Assembly: GCA_018712865.1 (NCBI GenBank)
Contig: DVGH01000029.1
Span: 1-64,000, forward strand
DNA length: 64,000 nucleotides
Origin: Scatavimonas merdipullorum
GTDB lineage: Bacteria > Bacillota > Clostridia > Oscillospirales > Acutalibacteraceae
Direction: 5' to 3'
Positions 59,763 to 64,000 of this stretch are shown here, piece by piece. Position 1 is the first letter of the stretch. Every line of letters begins with the position of its first letter. The translations under genes were made by a program, and so were the position numbers. Below the pieces are notes generated by a model. That model was not told the origin of the DNA. It did not search any database and worked only from the letters and a program-made list of their open reading frames with translations.

Positions 59763-60944
59763 CTATTTACTGTAACGCCTTCCGGAGCAGGGCTTTACAA
59801 GCCCTAAAAGTTCAAGCTGTGTCAAGGCCGGCAAAACACGCCCTGCCGGCAAACCTGTTTTTTGTATCAGTGTGTCCGTGTGGACAGGTATTTCCGATAA
59901 AGCAGCAAACAGCGTTCTTGCATCATCGGAAATATCTTCCGGTAAATCTACAGGCAGCGCTTTGTGCCGGTTGTCCCTCTGGGCGGTATCTTTTACAATA
60001 TCCGCCTGTTTATACGCCGGCGTTTGTACTTCTTTCAAAAAATCTGCGGGTGGAAGCGTGTCTGTATCCATATATTCTTCCAATATATCCTTGCAGCAGG
60101 TCACAGGCTTTGCGCCCTGCTTGATCAGGCTGTTGGAACCGCCTGTAACGGCGCTGGTAATACTGCCGGGTACCGCAAAAACATCCCTTCCCTGCTCCAA
60201 AGCCAAATCCGCCGTAATAAGCGAACCGCTTTTTTCCCCAGCTTCTATAATGACAACGCCGCTGCATAAGCCCGATATAATCCGGTTGCGCATTGGAAAG
60301 TTACGCGCAAGCGGCGGCGTATCCGGAGGGTATTCAGAAACAAGCGCGCCCTGCTTTGTAATCAGGCTGCGCATAGGGGCATTTTCGGGCAAATAGCGGT
60401 AATTGATCCCGCAGCCAAGCACACACAGTGTCGTGCCGCCGGCCTGCAAAGCACCCCTGTGCGAGGCGCTGTCAATCCCCCTTGCTCCGCCGCTTACAAC
60501 CACCGCACCGGCCTGCGTGAGTCCTGCTGCAAACGAAAAGGCTGTACGCACACCCTCCTGCGTTGCCATACGGGTTCCAACAACGGCAATACACAGGCTT
60601 TTGTCTATATCCGGCAGCTCCCCCTGGCAATAAAGCACACACGGAGGATTATAAATTTCTTTTAGTCTTTGTGGATACTGCGGATCTGCAAGCGTTATTA
60701 TATTGTAATGCAATCTTTCACATCGGTCAATAACCGATCGGCAATTTTCCAGTGAAAACTTTTCAAAAGCGTTAAGCTCAGATTTTGTAAAACAGCCAAG
60801 CATACGCTTTTCCGCAATTGATGCCCGGTAAAATTCCTCAGGTGTTTTATAAAAGCGTAAAACCGTTCTGATTTTTGCGCTTCCAAAACCCAATACATGC
60901 TGCAGCCATATATAATAAAGTGCATTTTTTTCCATTGCGCTCAT
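59763..60944 (-). CDS. dprA: DNA-processing protein DprA
   Basis: DprA loads RecA on incoming single-stranded DNA during transformation and is also present in many species not known to be competent. The 393-aa protein has an N-terminal SAM-like part, the Rossmann-like DprA fold with AVVGTRMAT (usual GSR or GTR), SGGARGIDSASHRGAL and NRIISGL, and a C-terminal winged-helix-like domain after a linker. The ATG at 60944 has AAGGGG six bases upstream and overlaps the stop of the methyltransferase gene by 4 bp (ATGA). Confidence 0.95.
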   Translation of the reverse strand: MSAMEKNALYYIWLQHVLGFGSAKIRTVLRFYKTPEEFYRASIAEKRMLGCFTKSELNAFEKFSLENCRSVIDRCERLHYNIITLADPQYPQRLKEIYNPPCVLYCQGELPDIDKSLCIAVVGTRMATQEGVRTAFSFAAGLTQAGAVVVSGGARGIDSASHRGALQAGGTTLCVLGCGINYRYLPENAPMRSLITKQGALVSEYPPDTPPLARNFPMRNRIISGLCSGVVIIEAGEKSGSLITADLALEQGRDVFAVPGSITSAVTGGSNSLIKQGAKPVTCCKDILEEYMDTDTLPPADFLKEVQTPAYKQADIVKDTAQRDNRHKALPVDLPEDISDDARTLFAALSEIPVHTDTLIQKTGLPAGRVLPALTQLELLGLVKPCSGRRYSK

Positions 60945-61735
60945 CTTTGTCCCCTTACCATTTCCCACATTAAAATAGAAGCTGCAACCGCGGCATTGAG
61001 CGATTCCGCCTTTCCTGGCATGGGGATCGTCACAAGGTCGCTGCAGCAGGAAAGCGCCCGTTGCGTAAGGCCCGCTCCTTCGTTTCCAATCAGTGCAATA
61101 TAAGGATTTTTTTCGAAAAAGGATACTTGCGTAATAGCTTTAACGCTTCTGTCCGGTACTGTGCCAAGCACAACCGCTCCCTTCTGGCGCAGCGCATCTA
61201 TATACGCAGGGAAATCCTGCACTGTCATAATGGGCAGGCGAAACACCGCCCCCATACTTCCCCGGATGACTTTCGGGCTGTAAACATCGCAGCAATCTGC
61301 CGACAGCAACGCACCATTTATGCCCAAGGCCTCTGCTGTACGAAAGATCGTCCCCATATTGGAAGGGTCCTGCAGTCTTTCAAGCGCAATATAACAGCCC
61401 CCGCGCAGCACAAGTCTTTGCGCGCGCGGCATTTTACAAACACACAAAATCCCCTGTGGCGTTTTTGTGTCGGAAACAGCCTTCAAAAGCGCATCGGTTA
61501 AAAGGTAGGTTTCATCTGCTACAGCCTGTATATTTTGAAAAAGCGCAGGAAACCTGCTTTGAAAATCTGTCGTTGCAAACAGGCCTTTGATCTGTACCCC
61601 GCTTATAAAAGCGTCTTCACACAGGCGCGCGCCTTCTATAACAAACGCAGATGTCTGCGCTCTGTACTTTGCGCTTTTTAAAAGTTTCTGTATTTCCTTA
61701 AGCCTGGGATTGTCCTTGCTGTGCAATATCTGCAT
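60941..61735 (-). CDS. TrmH family RNA 2'-O-methyltransferase
   Basis: The 264-aa protein has an N-terminal SpoU_sub_bind domain (about 5-85) and a SPOUT methyltransferase domain with the motifs LERLQDPSNMGTIFRTAEA, ALIGNEGAGL and IPMPGKAESLNAAVAASI that form the trefoil knot. It methylates the ribose of an rRNA or tRNA nucleotide; the target is unknown. GAGGAGG precedes the ATG. It lies behind the rplT terminator. Confidence 0.93.
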   Translation of the reverse strand: MQILHSKDNPRLKEIQKLLKSAKYRAQTSAFVIEGARLCEDAFISGVQIKGLFATTDFQSRFPALFQNIQAVADETYLLTDALLKAVSDTKTPQGILCVCKMPRAQRLVLRGGCYIALERLQDPSNMGTIFRTAEALGINGALLSADCCDVYSPKVIRGSMGAVFRLPIMTVQDFPAYIDALRQKGAVVLGTVPDRSVKAITQVSFFEKNPYIALIGNEGAGLTQRALSCCSDLVTIPMPGKAESLNAAVAASILMWEMVRGQR

Positions 61736-61785
61736 AATAGCGCGCCTCCTCTTCCGTATAACTTTTGCGAAGGGCGGTCAGTACG

Positions 61786-61820
61786 AAAAAGAGCGTTTGG
61801 GATAAGAAAATCCCAAACGC
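61786..61820 (-). terminator. Terminator of the infC-rpmI-rplT operon
   Basis: GCGTTTGGGAT / ATCCCAAACGC, a perfect 11-bp stem with a 6-nt loop (61793-61803 and 61810-61820), followed on the minus strand by TCTTTTTCG. It lies 16 bp behind the rplT stop. Confidence 0.9.
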
Positions 61821-61836
61821 AACGAATACTTTTCTA

Positions 61837-62187
61837 TTAAGCGTTCTTTGCCTGCTCCACAAGCTTTGCAAAGGCAGCAGGGTCAGAAATTGCAATTTCA
61901 GACAGCATTTTCCTGTTGAGCGTAACGCCCGCCTTTTTCAGTCCGTTCATAAATGTAGAATAATTCACACCGTTGATGCGGCAGGCGGCGGATATACGGG
62001 TAATCCACAAGCGGCGAAAATCTCTTTTTCTGTGCTTACGGCCAATATATGCGTAATTGCCGCTTTTCATAACAGCCTGTTTGGCCATTTTAAAATGCTT
62101 GCTCTTTGCGCCCCAGTAGCCCTTTGCAAGCTTTAATACCTTTTTCCTTCTTTTGCGCGTCATCATCGCACCTTTTACACGTGCCAT
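61837..62187 (-). CDS. rplT: Ribosomal protein L20
   Basis: The 116-aa basic protein L20 is needed for early 50S assembly and, in Firmicutes, represses its own operon by binding the leader. Family segments are MARVKGAMMTRKRRKKVLKLAKGY-type N-terminus, RDFRRLWITRISAACR and GLKKAGVTLNRKMLSEIA. Length is typical. It is last in infC-rpmI-rplT. Confidence 0.99.
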   Translation of the reverse strand: MARVKGAMMTRKRRKKVLKLAKGYWGAKSKHFKMAKQAVMKSGNYAYIGRKHRKRDFRRLWITRISAACRINGVNYSTFMNGLKKAGVTLNRKMLSEIAISDPAAFAKLVEQAKNA

Positions 62188-62224
62188 TTTATCGTACCTC
62201 CGTTTAATTGTTCATTTAAATGCA

Positions 62225-62422
62225 TTATTTGTAGGGAATCAGCCTTTTTACCTGTGCGACATTGGTCTTATCTGCAACTGTCGTCTTCCTCAACCCTCTT
62301 TTGCGTTTTGTGGTCTTTTTATTAAGGATATGGCTTTTGTTTGCATGCGCGCGGATGACCTTACCGTTTTTGGAAAGTTTAAAGCGCTTTTTAGCACCGC
62401 TATGTGTTTTAATTTTAGGCAT
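62225..62422 (-). CDS. rpmI: Ribosomal protein L35
   Basis: The 65-aa basic protein matches L35: MPKIKTHSGAKKRFKLSKNG-type start, HILNKKTTKRKRGLR and the C-terminal VKRLIPYK. It lies between infC and rplT, the standard order. Confidence 0.98.
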   Translation of the reverse strand: MPKIKTHSGAKKRFKLSKNGKVIRAHANKSHILNKKTTKRKRGLRKTTVADKTNVAQVKRLIPYK

Positions 62423-62445
62423 AATATTTGTCCTCCTTAAAAGTT

Positions 62446-62964
62446 TTACTTTGTGGGCTTTGGCGCAAGGAACATCAGCATATTGCGTCCTTCGAGCTTG
62501 GCGGGCTTTTCTATGTTCGCAACCTCTTCGCAGGCCAGGGCAAACCGCTTCATAATTTCATACCCCAGCTCCGGATGGCCCATTTCTCTCCCTCTGAAGC
62601 GGATCGAAACCTTTACCTTATCGCCGCTTTTGATAAAGCGCAGAGCATGGGAAAGCTTTGTGTTGAAATCATGCGTGTCTATATTGAGGGAAAGGCGAAT
62701 CTCCTTTACCTCTACAACGCGCTGATTCTTCCGGGCTTCTTTTTCCCTTTTTGCCTGTTCAAAACGGTATTTCCCGTAATCCATAATCTTGCACACGGGC
62801 GGCGTAGCCTGCGGCGCGATTTTCACCAGGTCAAGGTTTTGCTCCATTGCCAGCGCAAGCGCCTTGCTTGCAGGCATAATCCCCATCTGTGAGCCGTCGT
62901 TACCGATCACCCTAAGTTCTTTTTCCCGAATTTCATCATTAATCTGCAGTTCCTTGTTGCTAAT
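62446..62964 (-). CDS. infC: Translation initiation factor IF-3 with an ATT start
   Basis: IF-3 binds the 30S subunit and checks start codon pairing. With an ATT start at 62964 the protein has 172 aa, the family length, and begins with SNKELQINDEIREKELRV, the conserved N-terminus; GGAGGT lies eight bases upstream. A later GTG would cut off that conserved part. The rare ATT start is known for infC in other bacteria and lets IF-3 repress its own translation. The C-terminal domain (about 90-172) has IRFRGREMGHPELG. Regulation by L20 through the leader is likely too. Confidence 0.95.
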   Translation of the reverse strand: MSNKELQINDEIREKELRVIGNDGSQMGIMPASKALALAMEQNLDLVKIAPQATPPVCKIMDYGKYRFEQAKREKEARKNQRVVEVKEIRLSLNIDTHDFNTKLSHALRFIKSGDKVKVSIRFRGREMGHPELGYEIMKRFALACEEVANIEKPAKLEGRNMLMFLAPKPTK

Positions 62965-63127
62965 GGTTAAGCACCTCCAAAGTCGTTGTTAAAAATAAGA
63001 ATGCGGGCAGAATACTCCGCCCGCAACAATACACGCAAAAATACCGTTGGTCTGATTTTCCCGCTGTATTGACCCATGCAGACGGAACTCCATAGGTGAA
63101 GGCATAACTGCCCTGCTTTATTTTTCC
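62965..63127 (-). ncRNA. Probable L20-type leader of the infC operon
   Basis: The untranslated region of about 160 nt between promoter and infC contains several complementary segments and ends with an intrinsic-terminator hairpin (63003-63024). In B. subtilis and relatives L20 binds such a leader and causes premature termination of infC-rpmI-rplT. Position, size and terminator support this; a covariance search would decide. Confidence 0.65.
62991..63024 (-). terminator. Attenuator terminator in the infC leader
   Basis: GCGGGC and GCCCGC arms (63024-63019 and 63008-63003) with extra pairs inside (GGA with TCT-type) form a stem around a short loop. On the minus strand it is followed by ATTCTTATTTTT. 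It is about 27 nt upstream of the infC ribosome binding site. Confidence 0.8.
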
Positions 63128-63132
63128 TAAAT

Positions 63133-63161
63133 ATTGTAACAGAAAGCCTTCTGGTTGTCAA
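63133..63161 (-). promoter_or_regulatory. Promoter for infC-rpmI-rplT
   Basis: A perfect TTGACA (63161-63156) and TACAAT (63138-63133) with a 17-bp spacer. The TGA of the -35 box is also the stop codon of the upstream gene. Confidence 0.9.
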
Positions 63162-64000
63162 GCTTCTTTTTTTCTTAACTTGTCTTTATCAACCTGCTCC
63201 TGATATGCTAGTATCTGCGCATAAATTCGCTGACAATTGTTGTGATCATGAAAATGGTAAAAATCGTCCACCCGTTTTATATATTTTTCCTTCATACGGC
63301 AGTCGTTTTCCATATATTCGCACAGCAAATCGACCAGCTGGTCGCTTTCCGTACAAATTTCCCCAAATCCCATTGTGTCGTAAAAAAAGCAGCCGTCTTC
63401 GTAATGCGCCGGCAATTGCGACGGATGAAAATACACCAGCGGCTTTTTCATGTACGCAAAGTCAAACTGAACGCCGGAATAGTCCGTTACCATCAAATCA
63501 GACTGGGTTAAAATCTTTTCATAGCTCAGATCGCCAACCGAGGGGATTACTTCCACATCCTCCGGCGGTGTAAAATCGTCGGCCTGCGCGCTGAGGATCG
63601 GATGCAGCAGATATTTAATTTTATATCCGGTTCTCCTTGCGGTAGCCAGCAGCTTTTCGTTGTTGATCAGGCCGTTATATATCTGATAATACACCGTATG
63701 CCGGAACTCCGGGTTATATTCCCTTTGTACGCCCTCGCTGGAAGTAACCGGCATAGCGTTGTACATACGCCATGTCGGCGACAATAAAATCTGCCGCTTA
63801 CTGTCCGATACCAGTCCGTCGTATCTTCCAATCCCGGTAATTCTCAGCGCATCAAACCCCTTGTAATTATACGCATGGTGCAGAAGATTCTGTTCTTCAT
63901 ACCGGGACGCCAAAAAATACAGCTTGGTATTGTCAATAATTCTTTGCTGCGCCATCGCGCATTTTTGCACAGTCAGGCCATGCTGCAGGCACATCGACCC
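63158..64000 (-). CDS. CDP-glycerol glycerophosphotransferase-like protein (cut by window edge)
   Basis: The visible 280 C-terminal residues match the TagF/TagB-type glycosyltransferase domain for teichoic acid or related envelope polymers: an LQHGLTVQK-like HG motif at the start, TGIGRYDGL, LLSPTWRMYN, LLHPIL, QSDLMVTDYSGVQFDFAYMKKPLVYF (the conserved DYSS-like acceptor-site region, here DYSG) and a C-terminal YHFHDHNNCQRIY segment that resembles the D/N-x-x-N end of the family. The N-terminal part lies outside the window. The polymer and sugar are unknown. Confidence 0.85.
   Translation of the reverse strand, partial: GSMCLQHGLTVQKCAMAQQRIIDNTKLYFLASRYEEQNLLHHAYNYKGFDALRITGIGRYDGLVSDSKRQILLSPTWRMYNAMPVTSSEGVQREYNPEFRHTVYYQIYNGLINNEKLLATARRTGYKIKYLLHPILSAQADDFTPPEDVEVIPSVGDLSYEKILTQSDLMVTDYSGVQFDFAYMKKPLVYFHPSQLPAHYEDGCFFYDTMGFGEICTESDQLVDLLCEYMENDCRMKEKYIKRVDDFYHFHDHNNCQRIYAQILAYQEQVDKDKLRKKEA

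Noticed and set aside
61698..61895. 65-codon minus-strand frame between the RNA methyltransferase gene and rplT
   Set aside because: It starts inside rplT, crosses the operon terminator and ends inside the methyltransferase gene, so it is not a believable gene.

Overview
The window looks like a chromosome segment of an anaerobic Clostridia-type Firmicute, possibly a spore-former or a relative of one. Supporting signs are the order and content of the housekeeping genes (tig-clpP-clpX-lon-ysxC; mutS-mutL-miaA; sepF-ylmH-divIVA-ileS-lspA; plsX-rnc-smc-ftsY; infC-rpmI-rplT), the sporulation-linked proteins CwlD and YunB, YlbF, strong GGAGG ribosome binding sites, frequent TTG starts and TTGACA/TATAAT promoters. 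No tRNA, rRNA, CRISPR array, insertion sequence or prophage was seen. I cannot name the genus from sequence alone.

Layout. 1-1178 (minus): start of ferrous iron transporter feoB (cut by the window edge), feoA and a 58-aa orphan. 1337-8787 (plus): a nucleoside phosphorylase, a CwlD-like amidase, radA, a MacA/MacB-like adaptor and permease without an ATPase, a DUF6873-like protein and a XerC-type recombinase with an unusual leader; a small Cys-rich gene runs against the end of radA. A bidirectional terminator at 8800-8838 closes this block. From 8869 to the right edge every gene is on the minus strand.

The minus-strand block, in the direction of transcription (right to left), holds: a cut CDP-glycerol transferase-like gene; the infC-rpmI-rplT operon with an L20-type attenuator and an ATT start; an RNA methyltransferase, dprA, topA, trmFO; plsX, rnc, a radical SAM protein, smc, ftsY; rdgB, yhbY, nadD, yqeK, rsfS, leuS; rpsU; yqeG, aroQ, an M24 peptidase, efp; a zinc-ribbon protein, yunB, miaB, ylbF; mutS, mutL, miaA, a HlyD-like protein, yggS, sepF, ylmH, divIVA, ileS, lspA, rluD; rplS with a probable L19 leader; two signal peptidases I, rbgA, rnhB, yraN, a dipeptidase; thrC, a phosphoesterase; tig, clpP, clpX, lon, engB and lysA. 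The genes are packed, often with 4 to 26 bp overlaps and ribosome binding sites inside the preceding gene, so most are probably cotranscribed in long operons.

Most of the window is core machinery: translation, tRNA modification, protein quality control, secretion, division, mismatch repair and chromosome segregation. I see no clear new defence or mobile system. The least explained parts are the leader with a 14-bp palindrome before xerC, the exporter pair lacking an ATPase next to a DUF6873-like gene, the HlyD-like gene inside the division cluster, the Cys-rich tail of YlbF, and several hairpins placed between cotranscribed genes.
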